35,998 bases of DNA from Bacillota bacterium. Its GTDB lineage: Bacteria; Bacillota; UBA994. The stretch spans positions 1-35,998 of the forward strand of contig QLUS01000003.1 in assembly GCA_018725535.1 (NCBI GenBank), written 5' to 3'. Of the stretch, positions 25,163 to 33,431 are shown piece by piece. Position numbers and translations under genes: made by a program. The notes beneath the pieces are model-generated. The model was not told the origin of the DNA. It searched no databases and was given only the letters and a program-made list of their open reading frames with translations. Positions within the stretch are counted from its first letter, which is position 1, and each line of letters begins with the position of its first letter.

Positions 25163-25181
25163 TTCGACAGCAAGTGTCGAA
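25163..25181. other. Perfect 7-bp inverted repeat (possible operator)
   Basis: TTCGACA and TGTCGAA are separated by GCAAG in the otherwise empty gap after the gyrAB operon. No T-run follows, so it is a poor intrinsic terminator; a protein-binding operator is possible. It does not match the CGAAC-N4-GTTCG LexA box. The rest of the gap (25101-25266) holds a possible extended -10, TGCTATAAC at 25231-25239, without a good -35. Confidence 0.35.
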
Positions 25182-25293
25182 AATTATCGAAAGATTGTGC
25201 CTGTTTTTTCCCTTTCCACCAGTTACGCTTGCTATAACAGTCTGTTTAGACACGCACCGCGTTAAGATGCGAAGCGCGTTTTAGCTGCTACTG

Positions 25294-25848
25294 ATGCTCC
25301 TAGTAGTCAGCGCGGTTGTGACCCATGCCGTGGCGGCTAATCCCGGCTCAAGTGGACAAGCCCCCAGTCAAAGCAAGGCATCGCCCCAAGTGAGTAGCGA
25401 GGAGTTAGCGCGTTATGAAAAACAGGGCCATACCCCCTCAGATGTCTACACCGCTTTGAGCCTTCTGGAACAAACTGGTATCCCCATCGCCAAGTGGCTG
25501 GCTACCAGAAAGGCGGGTAAGACTTGGCCCGAGGCCATCGAGCAGTTAGCTAAGGGAGTTAAATTGGAGCGCAAGCCACTAGACCCAGAGAAATCGCGCA
25601 CGCTCACACAGCAGGAAATCCTTCAACTAATGCGTGAAGGCTACGCAGGCGAGGACATCAGAGAGGCCAGCAGCATCCTGTTTAACTACGGCGGAGACGT
25701 CAGACACTTACTGCGACTGAAGCAGAGCGGTCGCGCTTGGACAGACATTGGCCTAGGATTAAAGCCCTTGGGGAACGCGGGAGAACCGCGCAAACCGGGC
25801 GGAGCCTTGCAGATATTAAGGCCAGCCAAAACAGAGTCGTCGCAGTGA
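25294..25848 (+). CDS. Predicted secreted protein with two internal repeats, unknown function
   Basis: From the ATG at 25294 there are 184 codons. The first 14 are a hydrophobic core (LLVVSAVVTHAVAA) with a plausible signal peptidase site after AVAA. There is no good ribosome site here. The same frame continues upstream to an ATG at 25267 through an in-frame TAG at 25282-25284. Read through, it gives a better signal peptide with an arginine, so the stop may be a nonsense mutation. The mature part holds two ~57-residue repeats, roughly residues 35-90 and 105-160. They share E-x-L near the start, a QG/EG, D-[VI]-x2-A and a [AS]G[KR][TA]W. No known family was recognised. The following repeat patch may have arrived later. 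Confidence 0.55.
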   Translation: MLLVVSAVVTHAVAANPGSSGQAPSQSKASPQVSSEELARYEKQGHTPSDVYTALSLLEQTGIPIAKWLATRKAGKTWPEAIEQLAKGVKLERKPLDPEKSRTLTQQEILQLMREGYAGEDIREASSILFNYGGDVRHLLRLKQSGRAWTDIGLGLKPLGNAGEPRKPGGALQILRPAKTESSQ

Positions 25849-25878
25849 GATTTGGGGACAGAGAGACCACACCTTCCG

Positions 25879-25907
25879 GAAGCAATAGGGACGGAGCCTT
25901 TTGCTTC
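25879..25907. repeat. Short palindromic GGGACGG-type intergenic element, copy 2
   Basis: Arms GAAGCAA (25879-25885) and TTGCTTC (25901-25907) bracket a core containing GGGACGG at 25888-25894 and a T-run. The layout and core match the element at 4949-4980, with different arm sequences that still pair. Just before it, at 25853-25866, is a related TTTGGGGACAGAGA fragment. This pair of forms suggests a family of REP-like elements. Confidence 0.55.
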
Positions 25908-25920
25908 ACAAGTCGCTCTC

Positions 25921-26008
25921 CGCTTTCCGCCTTCCGCTTGTCAGAAGTCGCACTTCGCACTTTTATAGAAGCGGAAAGCTGCAAGCTGCAAGCGGAAAGC
26001 GGAAAGCC
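25921..26008. repeat. Imperfect ~20-bp inverted repeat with nested direct repeats
   Basis: The left arm CGCTTTCCGCCTTCCGCTTG (25921-25940) pairs with the right arm at 25989-26008, with a single internal mismatch. The ~48-bp interior contains direct repeats: TCGCACTT twice, GCTGCAA twice, and AGCGGAAAGC recurring from 25970 to 26007. A further TTCACGATTCACGATTC run follows near 26019-26035. It fills most of the gap before lysA and could form a large hairpin. No coding function is seen. Confidence 0.6.
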
Positions 26009-26055
26009 ACTCCGTAGTTCACGATTCACGATTCCCTCGCGAAAGGCGGAATACT

Positions 26056-27348
26056 ATGGAACCGCAAAACAAAAATTCACGTCCCCAGCGTTTGAAGATT
26101 GGGGGATGCGATGCAGTTGAGCTCGCGGAAACGCATGGCACACCCCTGATTTGCTATGATGAGGATGTTATCCGGGACAATTGCAGGCGTTATATCGCGA
26201 GCTTTGCGCGCAACGACAATCGGGTGGCGTATGCCGGCAAGGCCTTTCTTTGTTTGGCCATGTGCCAAATCGTAGCGGAAGAAGGCCTGTACCTCGACGT
26301 CGTGTCGGGCGGCGAGCTCTACACCGCCCTGCAGGCGGGCTTCCCGGCAGAAAAGATCTACTTTCACGGCAACAACAAGTCCCTCGACGAATTAACCATG
26401 GCGGTTACGGCAAAAGTGGGCTGCATAGTCGTGGACAATGCCCATGAATACCAGAATCTAAAGGAAGTAGTGAAGGCTAAGGGCAGTGTGCGACCCGTGA
26501 GCATTCTCCTGCGTGTAGCGGCGGGTGTCGATGCCGCGACGCACCCTTATGTCATGACAGGGCACTTCGACTCTAAGTTTGGGTTAAGCTTAGGCAGCCA
26601 AGAGCTTAATAACTTGGTGGCTGATGCCCTAAACGAGCCTAGTCTTACGCTTATGGGCTTTCACAGTCACATTGGTTCACAGATTGCGGATTTAAGCTCC
26701 TTTGCGCAGGCAGTAGACGCGCTGTTTGCGGGCGTACGTCACTACTTAGCGCTCTACAAGTGGCTGCCGCTTGAACTAAACATGGGCGGAGGCCTTGCCG
26801 TGCCGTACACAGACCAGGACGAGCACGTTTCGCCAGAAGAACTGTGTGCCTTGCTACTTAATACGGCGCAAAGACACATGGATGACTTAAACTTCACCCC
26901 TCGCCTTACCGTTGAGCCCGGGCGTTCTATAGTTGGGCCCGCAGGCACTACACTTTACCGTGTGGGAGCCATCAAGCGTACACCCAATGGGCGTTGCTTC
27001 GTGAATGTGGACGGCGGTATGGCCGACAACCCCCGCGTAGCCCTGTATCAGGCGAAGTACACCTGCTCTGTGGCAGACCGCTTGGATCAGCCTAGGAGCT
27101 TTGTCTACACAGTGGCTGGCAAGACCTGTGAGAGCGGGGATATTCTGATCTGGGACTACCCTCTCCCCGAAATGCGAAGTGGCGATATCTTAGCCGTAAA
27201 CACGACGGGGGCTTACACCTACAGCATGGCCAGCAATTACAACCGTTTGCCCCGCCCGGCCGTAGTGCTCGCTAAGGAAGGCGAAGCAAAGCTGATTATT
27301 GCCCGCGAAACATACAGCGATCTAACGCGCCTAGACCGCCCCAAATAA
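26056..27348 (+). CDS. lysA: Diaminopimelate decarboxylase
   Basis: The 430-aa PLP enzyme is of the alanine racemase-fold decarboxylase family and makes lysine from meso-diaminopimelate. The PLP lysine is K62 in YAGKAFLC, followed by DVVSGGELYTA, GFHSHIGSQ, the phosphate-binding EPGRSIVGPAGT and CESGD, which contributes the inter-subunit cysteine. The C-terminal GAYTYSMASNYN is diagnostic of LysA over arginine decarboxylase. The ATG is preceded by AAGGCGG. It stands alone after a repeat patch rather than with other lysine genes, and no lysine riboswitch was recognised upstream. Confidence 0.95.
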   Translation: MEPQNKNSRPQRLKIGGCDAVELAETHGTPLICYDEDVIRDNCRRYIASFARNDNRVAYAGKAFLCLAMCQIVAEEGLYLDVVSGGELYTALQAGFPAEKIYFHGNNKSLDELTMAVTAKVGCIVVDNAHEYQNLKEVVKAKGSVRPVSILLRVAAGVDAATHPYVMTGHFDSKFGLSLGSQELNNLVADALNEPSLTLMGFHSHIGSQIADLSSFAQAVDALFAGVRHYLALYKWLPLELNMGGGLAVPYTDQDEHVSPEELCALLLNTAQRHMDDLNFTPRLTVEPGRSIVGPAGTTLYRVGAIKRTPNGRCFVNVDGGMADNPRVALYQAKYTCSVADRLDQPRSFVYTVAGKTCESGDILIWDYPLPEMRSGDILAVNTTGAYTYSMASNYNRLPRPAVVLAKEGEAKLIIARETYSDLTRLDRPK

Positions 27349-27362
27349 ACCCGCGGCAAGTC

Positions 27363-27391
27363 TTGGCATTATGCACAAACTGTGTGACAAT
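27363..27391 (+). promoter_or_regulatory. Predicted promoter of Lon-like protease with embedded DnaA box
   Basis: TTGGCA (27363-27368), a 17-nt spacer and TGT-GACAAT form a moderate sigma-A-type promoter. The spacer contains TTATGCACA (27369-27377), an exact TTATNCACA match. About one such box is expected by chance in a window this size, so DnaA control is only a possibility. Confidence 0.4.
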
Positions 27392-27416
27392 TGTTTGGTA
27401 AGAGAGGAGTGGGAAC

Positions 27417-29804
27417 TTGATCGAGAAGCTTTCTTTACAAGAGCTCAAAGCTACGCCAATCGAACACATTTTTGCCTTTGAGACTACAGCCGAAGTGCCG
27501 CCGCTTGAGGGCATTATCGGGCAAGACAGGGCGGCGAACGCCCTAGCCTTTGGCCTACGCATGACAGACGAAGGGTACAATATCTATCTGATGGGTATCA
27601 CGGGTACAGGGCGGAACAGCTACACTAAGGCAATCGTCGCTGAACGCGCCAAAGAGCAGTTGACCCCAAGCGACTGGTGTTACGTCTACGATTTCGAACA
27701 TCCGGACAGCCCGATGGCCATAGCCTTTGCTCCGGGGTCAGGCGCGCTGTTCAAAGAGGGCGTAGAGACCTTTATTGCCCGTATTAGAGAGGATGTCCCC
27801 AAAGCCTTTGAAAGCGATGAGTTCCGAAATATGCGCAATGAAGCGGTCCAGCAGTTTCAGAGCCAGTCCATGGCCGTCCTAGAAAAGCTCAGTGCGCTCG
27901 CTAAGTCGCAGGAACTGCTTTTTAAGCCTACCGGCAAGGGCTACGTAACCATCCCTACCCTTGATGGTCAGCCTCTAAACGAGCAACGTCTGCAGGAGCT
28001 CGACGCGGCGACGCTAGAGCGCATCAACCAGCGTATACAGAGCTACCAAAAAGACGCGGAGCCCCTGTTTGAGGTACTCGGAACGCTAGAGCGCGAGGTG
28101 CAGGAAAAGCTGCAGGCACTAGAACGCAAGGCAGGCGCCTCGATTGTTTCCCCTCTACTTGAGGCTATTCGTAAAAAGTTCGAAGCAAACGAAGCCGCTC
28201 AGAAGTATCTGACACAGCTTGAGCAGGATATTTACAAGCACTTACGCCATTTTTATCCAGACGACGGGCAGAAAGACGAAGACAAAGCTGTTGCTGCCAT
28301 GCGCGCGCAGAGCAAAGAAGGCTGGGAGATAAAGTACAAAGTAAACCTGTTCGTCGACAACGGGCACATACAAGGCGCTCCCGTAGTCTTTGAAACGAAC
28401 TCCAGCTACTACAATCTTTTTGGCATGATTGAGTTTCAGCCCAGCATGGGCACGCTCATCACTAATTTAACCAAAGTGAAGGCAGGCTCGCTGCATCGCG
28501 CCAACGGCGGCTATCTTATCCTGCAGGCAGAAGACCTCTTTAGCAATGCGCACTCCTGGAAGGCTCTAAAGCGCGCAGTCAAAAACAGGCAGGCAAGAGT
28601 CGAAAACATACCTGACGGCAGCAGCGGCGTTATCACAGGACTAAAGCCACAGGCGATACCGCTTGACGTTAAAGTGATTCTAATCGGGAGCTACGAAATC
28701 TACATGCTCCTTTACCGACATGACGAAGACTTCCGCAAGCTGTTTAAGATCAAGGTAGATTTCGAAACAGAGATGGCGCGGCAAGACGAAAACATCATGA
28801 AGATGGCAGCATTTATCAGCCGACATTGCCGCGACAGAGGGCTTAGGAATTTTCACCGCGGCGCGGTAGCGGCGGTTATCGACTACAGCTCACGCCTTGC
28901 CGACAACCAAAACAAGCTCAGCACGCGCTTTAACGATATCGTGGAGCTCCTAGCGGAGGCAAATTCCTGGGCCGCGTTGGAGAAAGCGACACTTGTGGAA
29001 GAGCGGCATATCACTAAAGCACTGTACGAAAAGCGCTATCGCGCCGATAAATACGAGCAAAAGATTCACGAGCTCTTTGCCGACGGTACATATCTGATGG
29101 ATGTACAGGGCCTGGCGGTTGGACAGATCAACGGCCTCGCTGTCCTAAACATGGGCGACTATTCCTTCGGCAAGCCCGCCCGCATTACCGTGAACACCTT
29201 TACCGGCAAGAAGGGCGTTATCAACATAGAGAAGGAAGCGCAGTTAAGCGGGCGGATACACAACAAGGGCGTGCTGATCATTGGCGGATACTTAGGGGCT
29301 AAGTTCGCGCAGAAGTTTCCCCTCACCCTTACCGCAACTCTGTGTTTTGAGCAATCCTATGACGGGGTGGATGGAGATAGCGCCTCTAGCGCCGAGCTTT
29401 ATGCTTTGCTGTCAAGCCTCGCCGAAGTCCCGATTAAGCAAGGATTTGCCGTAACGGGCTCTGTTAACCAGAAAGGCGAGATTCAGCCGATTGGCGGCGT
29501 CAACGAGAAAATCGAGGGATTCTACCGCTTGTGCTTAAAGCAAGGGCTGACGGGCGAACAAGGGGTACTTATTCCCGTCCAGAACAAGCGACAGCTCATG
29601 TTGCACAGCGAAGTGCTGGAGGCGGTCAAAGCGGGGCGTTTTCACATCTACGCTGTGCGGACCATCGAAGAAGGGATAGAGGTGTTGACCGGCCTGCCTG
29701 CGGGCGAGAGAGACAGCGCAGGCGAATACACGGCAGGCTCTGTCTTTAGGCTGGTAGAGCATAAACTCGCGCAATTTTATCAACAGGCCTTAAATGAAGA
29801 ATAA
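27417..29804 (+). CDS. Lon-like ATP-dependent protease (AAA_32 family)
   Basis: A 795-aa protein in which a divergent AAA domain with Walker A-like GITGTGRNS (residues 60-68) is followed by a long coiled-coil insert (about 150-270). A helical domain and a Lon-type peptidase domain complete it. The catalytic dyad is S655 (DGDSASSAEL) and K698 (VNEKIEG), 43 residues apart as in Lon. It lacks the LON N-terminal domain of LonA. Such proteins are called Lon-like or LonC-type and are annotated as ATP-binding proteases; the substrate is unknown. The TTG at 27417 has GAGGAG about 8 nt upstream. Only 16 nt separate its stop from that of the convergent glycosyltransferase. Confidence 0.9.
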   Translation: MIEKLSLQELKATPIEHIFAFETTAEVPPLEGIIGQDRAANALAFGLRMTDEGYNIYLMGITGTGRNSYTKAIVAERAKEQLTPSDWCYVYDFEHPDSPMAIAFAPGSGALFKEGVETFIARIREDVPKAFESDEFRNMRNEAVQQFQSQSMAVLEKLSALAKSQELLFKPTGKGYVTIPTLDGQPLNEQRLQELDAATLERINQRIQSYQKDAEPLFEVLGTLEREVQEKLQALERKAGASIVSPLLEAIRKKFEANEAAQKYLTQLEQDIYKHLRHFYPDDGQKDEDKAVAAMRAQSKEGWEIKYKVNLFVDNGHIQGAPVVFETNSSYYNLFGMIEFQPSMGTLITNLTKVKAGSLHRANGGYLILQAEDLFSNAHSWKALKRAVKNRQARVENIPDGSSGVITGLKPQAIPLDVKVILIGSYEIYMLLYRHDEDFRKLFKIKVDFETEMARQDENIMKMAAFISRHCRDRGLRNFHRGAVAAVIDYSSRLADNQNKLSTRFNDIVELLAEANSWAALEKATLVEERHITKALYEKRYRADKYEQKIHELFADGTYLMDVQGLAVGQINGLAVLNMGDYSFGKPARITVNTFTGKKGVINIEKEAQLSGRIHNKGVLIIGGYLGAKFAQKFPLTLTATLCFEQSYDGVDGDSASSAELYALLSSLAEVPIKQGFAVTGSVNQKGEIQPIGGVNEKIEGFYRLCLKQGLTGEQGVLIPVQNKRQLMLHSEVLEAVKAGRFHIYAVRTIEEGIEVLTGLPAGERDSAGEYTAGSVFRLVEHKLAQFYQQALNEE

Positions 29805-29820
29805 GTGTGCCGCGCCCTCT

Positions 29821-31788
29821 TTATTCGCGTGTGCGGGGTGTTTTGGTCCACGCGATAGGATGCCTTCCCATCGCTTTTAGCACCATGGCGCTGGTATAAG
29901 GCACCGGAAAGAAGAAGGCGGCAAACGGCAGGAAGCACAGCTCCATGGCTACACCTACATTGCCATACCGCGTCAAGGGGCGGCCGGTGCGGTCAATGTG
30001 GGTGTAGTACCGATAGAAGGCATAAAAAGTAAAGCTAACGTACACCAGACGCAAGACATTAAGGAGCATGCGGTACACACTCGGCAGCACACTAGAGTCA
30101 GCGTTGCCGGTCAAGTACAGCACCAGCATAGTTGGCGGCAACAGCGTCACCGCTTGGTAGAATGTCCATTCCACAGGGCCTTTCAGCGCCAGCTGGCGTA
30201 GCAACCTCGTTTTGCGGGCTTTGCACCCCTCGGCCAAGCGAACCTTATCTAAGACCTGTAGGTGACCGGTGCCCCAGCGCAGTCGCTGTCTAAAGAAAGA
30301 CTTGAAGTGTGGCGGCGTTTGCTCGCTACTGGCGTAAGGCAGGTAGTCCGGCCAAGCGCCTGTGGTGAGGTAGGCACGAGTGCCCAGTTTTAGGTCTTCG
30401 GTGAGGATTTGATGGTCGTAACCCTTAAGCTCGACGAGGAGGTCGTAGTCCACATACAAATTGGTACCCCCCGCGAAGGGCAGTCGGCGAAAGACTACGG
30501 GCAAATACCAGTCATGGGCTATAGCCTGATACAGAGAGGCGATCTTGCTAAATGGCCCTATCGCATAGAAATTGCGCACTTGGAAAACAGGGCCCTGCCA
30601 AATGGCAGTACCGCTATCAGTAAGCTTTTTGTGCGCCACGTACAGTAAAACATCGCGTCTGGGACGGCTTTCGGCACCGTAGAAGCCGCAGACGGTAGTT
30701 TTTGGGGATACACTCCGCGCGAGGGCGTAGTTTAGCGCACGACCCTTCGTCGAAGGGACAGCAGCCCCTGTCAGCTCCCCGGGATACTGCCCATCGTAGT
30801 CAAATGGAACGGAAGTGTGCTTGAGCACGGGGGAACACGAGCCGATTTCTTGCTGCACACGGACCAGCACGTCTTGCGTGGTGGGAAAACAATATGCGTA
30901 AAGCTCTAGAGCTACTTCCTCTCCCTCTCCCCGGCTTAACATCTCCCGCAGGCGAGTCACCAAATCCGCAGCATAAGGGTGGTAAAGCTCGACAGCAAGT
31001 CCTGTGTCACGCGATGGTTGGCTTTGGTAGTGAAACTAATTACGGAACGCAGCAAGCGTTCATCTCGTTCACCGCACATTCTCGCAAAGGCCGCGACCAC
31101 CGGTAGCGTCAAGCAAAGATATAGGGTACAGACGAGCAATCTCCTTGTCATCGCATTCCGGGAAGGCCCGCCGGAGCAAGCAAAAAACTCTACCGATGCT
31201 TAGGCGACCGCGCGCAGCGATCAAATCCCCTGCCAACGTAGCGATGATGTCCCAGCAGTGCCATGTGTCGCCTCGTGTTAGCACCAGTGGGGTGAGCCAA
31301 GCGTGATCGCGCAGATCGCGCGTGCGGTACTCCCGCAGGGCCATTTCGCTTAGCACTCCGAGCGTAAGTACGCGGACATCAGTACGTCTAGCTTCCTCCG
31401 GAAGCTTGCCGCCCATAAAGGCCAACGTTTCCCGTACGACGATAGGGCGCAGGCGCGCACCTTCTAGGGCTTCTTTCTCGTCCGTCACCACTATGATTTC
31501 GTAGGCGGTTTTGGGATAATTGAGCGCAAACATGTGTCTAACGGTCTTCTCAATGACTTGCGCTTCGTTGCGGGCAGGGACTAAGATAGAGAAGAAAGGT
31601 ACTTCCTTTCCGTTCTTTGCTGCGAGAGCCAGGATGCCAGCCTCGTTCAGAGCAGGTCTTACGCGCCAATAGCGGCCCTCGCTGTATCGTTTCCACAAGA
31701 AAAAGCGGCAAAACATGAGAAAGAGTACGACATACATGGCTACAGCAACTAAGTAGATGGTTTGCGGTGTGGTCAAAATCGTCTTCAC
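29821..31788 (-). pseudogene. Family 2 glycosyltransferase, membrane-bound, with two compensating frameshifts
   Basis: It reads as one ~655-residue cellulose-synthase-like GT2. The N-terminal part (31788 to about 31110) has a membrane segment, ILVPARNEAQVIEKTVRHMF and IIVVTDEKE. The C-terminal part (30960 to 29821) has KGRALNYAL, FYGAESRP, the acceptor TEDLKLG, the QxxRW motif QRLRWGTG and three membrane segments. Between them the original frame has three stops at about 31071-31036, while another frame (through VVAAFARMCGERDE...LMLRIW) is open. A +1 shift near 31105-31155 and a -1 shift near 30965 restore continuity. Either sequencing indels or a real pseudogene is possible. The polymer made is unknown. 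The start near 31788 (GTG) or 31776 (TTG) is uncertain. Confidence 0.78.
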
Positions 31789-31870
31789 CTCGGCGCACTA
31801 TTCTCCGTCAATAGTGTGTACCGCCACAAAGACGCTATCCGACGTCGCTAATGGAAAGGAATGGGTATAA

Positions 31871-32833
31871 ATGGCTGCGCCATCCCCGGTCATTCGCCGC
31901 TCCGATGTGCTAACCGCCCGCAAGGTGTTAGGCTCACGCGTGACTCGTACCCCGCTTATCTTGGCCGAAGCTGCCAGCGACATGCTAGAAGCGCGCATTT
32001 ACCTTAAGCTTGAATGCCATCAACGAACAGGAGCGTTCAAATACAGAGGCGCGTTGTATGCGGCCACCATGCTGCTTAAAGGTAAAGGCGGCGGGTTGAT
32101 CACCGCCTCAAGTGGCAACCATGCCCTTGGAGTGTGTATGGCCGCCGCTGAACTTGGTGTTAGGGCCACCGTCGTCATGCCAACAACCGCGCCTTTGGTA
32201 AAGATAGAACGCGCTAGGGCCTTAGGTGGAGAAGTCATCCTCCACGGCAAAGTGTACGACGAGGCTCGCGCACATGCGGAGGAACTGATCCGCTCACGGC
32301 AGGCGGTTTTCCTCCCTAGCTTCGACCATCCGCTGATCATGGCGGCTCAAGGCACGGTAGTGCTTGAGATAGAAGAAGAGCTACCCACCCTTGATACGCT
32401 TGTAGTCCCGATAGGGGGCGGCGGCCTGTTAGCCGGAGCGCTGGCAGCGAGGTCGGACCTAGCCGTATGGGGTGTACAAGCGATGGGGGCAGACTCCTTC
32501 GCGCGCTCTTTAGCTGCCGGGTGTCGTGTGGCTATCCCTCGCACCTCCACCTTTGCCGACGGCATCGCTCTGCTCGCCCCAGGAGAGCTGCCACTAACCC
32601 AAGCCCTTACCACTCCTCCAGAGATGGCAGTAGTCACCGATGATGAAATTCTAGCCGCCATGCGCCACTTGCTACTCTACGAACGGGTAGTCGCAGAGCC
32701 AGCAAGCGCGGCAGCCTTGGCGGCTCTGCTCACTGGCAAGATCCCCATTCGCGGGCGGACGGTGGCCGTGGTAATAACAGGCGGAAACGTGATGCCAGAG
32801 ATTATCTCCGCGGCACTGCGCGGCAGCTTATAA
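31871..32833 (+). CDS. Threonine/serine dehydratase-like PLP enzyme
   Basis: The 320-aa fold-type II PLP protein has K57 in ECHQRTGAFKYRGA, SSGNHALG, the phosphate-binding GGGGLLAG and a C-terminal VVITGGNV. This pattern fits threonine ammonia-lyase (catabolic IlvA/TdcB) or serine racemase-like enzymes. It lacks the ACT regulatory domain of biosynthetic IlvA, so feedback control by isoleucine is not expected. The ATG at 31871 lies ~82 bp from the divergent glycosyltransferase. The small gap probably contains both promoters, but none could be defined convincingly. Confidence 0.87.
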   Translation: MAAPSPVIRRSDVLTARKVLGSRVTRTPLILAEAASDMLEARIYLKLECHQRTGAFKYRGALYAATMLLKGKGGGLITASSGNHALGVCMAAAELGVRATVVMPTTAPLVKIERARALGGEVILHGKVYDEARAHAEELIRSRQAVFLPSFDHPLIMAAQGTVVLEIEEELPTLDTLVVPIGGGGLLAGALAARSDLAVWGVQAMGADSFARSLAAGCRVAIPRTSTFADGIALLAPGELPLTQALTTPPEMAVVTDDEILAAMRHLLLYERVVAEPASAAALAALLTGKIPIRGRTVAVVITGGNVMPEIISAALRGSL

Positions 32834-32850
32834 TACAAGGGGGATACGAT

Positions 32851-33354
32851 TTGAACTATCTTACGGCTACGGAGTTCTCCGTAATTATGGTTTTGCTCCT
32901 AGCGATTTTTGCCATCGGGCTGTCGACGCACGCAATCCGCGAGTTTCGGGCAGCGCGGCGCATGTACCGCACGTTTATGACGGGCACGACTGGGGGGAAC
33001 CTTGAAACGTTGCTTATGACCTTAGGGGAGCGCACGGCGCGCCTAGAGGGAGACGGCCTGTCGCAGGCGAGGCTGCTGCGCGAGATTGAGCAAAGGCTGC
33101 CTCTGGCTGTACAGCAAGTGGGGCTAGTGCGATTTAACGCCTATAGCGATACGGGAGGCGAGCTGAGCTTTGCCCTCGCCTTGCTGGATGCTTCCGGCAG
33201 CGGCGTAGTAATCAGTTCCCTCTACGGCAGAGCGGAGGCACGCGTTTACGCCAAGCCCATTAACGAAGGGCAGTCGACCTTCCCATTGAGCAGCGAGGAG
33301 ATTGCCGCAGTTGCACAAGCTAAGGCAAAAGCTAAGTCGTCGAAAAAAATGTAA
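32851..33354 (+). CDS. DUF4446 family protein
   Basis: The 167-aa protein has an N-terminal membrane helix (VIMVLLLAIFAIGLS), a short helical stretch and the conserved core VRFNAYSDTGGELSFALALLD...GVVISSLYGR, the defining DUF4446 motif. It is usually found near parB or yyaC in Clostridia; here it is 17 kb away on the other side of oriC, in front of M23, bactofilin and a lipid kinase. Its role is unknown. The TTG start has GGGGGAT upstream. The basic, lysine-rich tail (KAKAKSSKKM) is typical. Confidence 0.88.
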   Translation: MNYLTATEFSVIMVLLLAIFAIGLSTHAIREFRAARRMYRTFMTGTTGGNLETLLMTLGERTARLEGDGLSQARLLREIEQRLPLAVQQVGLVRFNAYSDTGGELSFALALLDASGSGVVISSLYGRAEARVYAKPINEGQSTFPLSSEEIAAVAQAKAKAKSSKKM

Positions 33355-33375
33355 TCAAACTGTGATTTTCGGGAG

Positions 33376-33399
33376 GATTCGCGATACGAGTGGCGAATC
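33376..33399 (+). other. 7-bp inverted repeat in the leader of the M23 peptidase gene
   Basis: GATTCGC (33376-33382) and GCGAATC (33393-33399) flank a 10-nt loop containing the alternative GTG start at 33390. In RNA the hairpin begins at the last base of GGGAGG (33371-33376) and covers that GTG. This makes the downstream TTG at 33432 the more likely start, with AGGAG 8 nt before it. It may act as a small translational control element. Confidence 0.4.
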
Positions 33400-33431
33400 A
33401 TACTTCCTACGATAAGAGAGGAGTGGTGGTA

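Noticed and set aside
25175..25181. LexA box
   Set aside because: The half-sites TTCGACA/TGTCGAA do not fit the CGAAC-N4-GTTCG consensus.
25200..25220. T-run as a terminator after the gyrAB operon
   Set aside because: The nearest inverted repeat (25163-25181) is ~24 bp upstream and not adjacent.
26056..26110. A lysine riboswitch before lysA
   Set aside because: The upstream region is a repeat patch with none of the conserved L-box sequence visible by eye.
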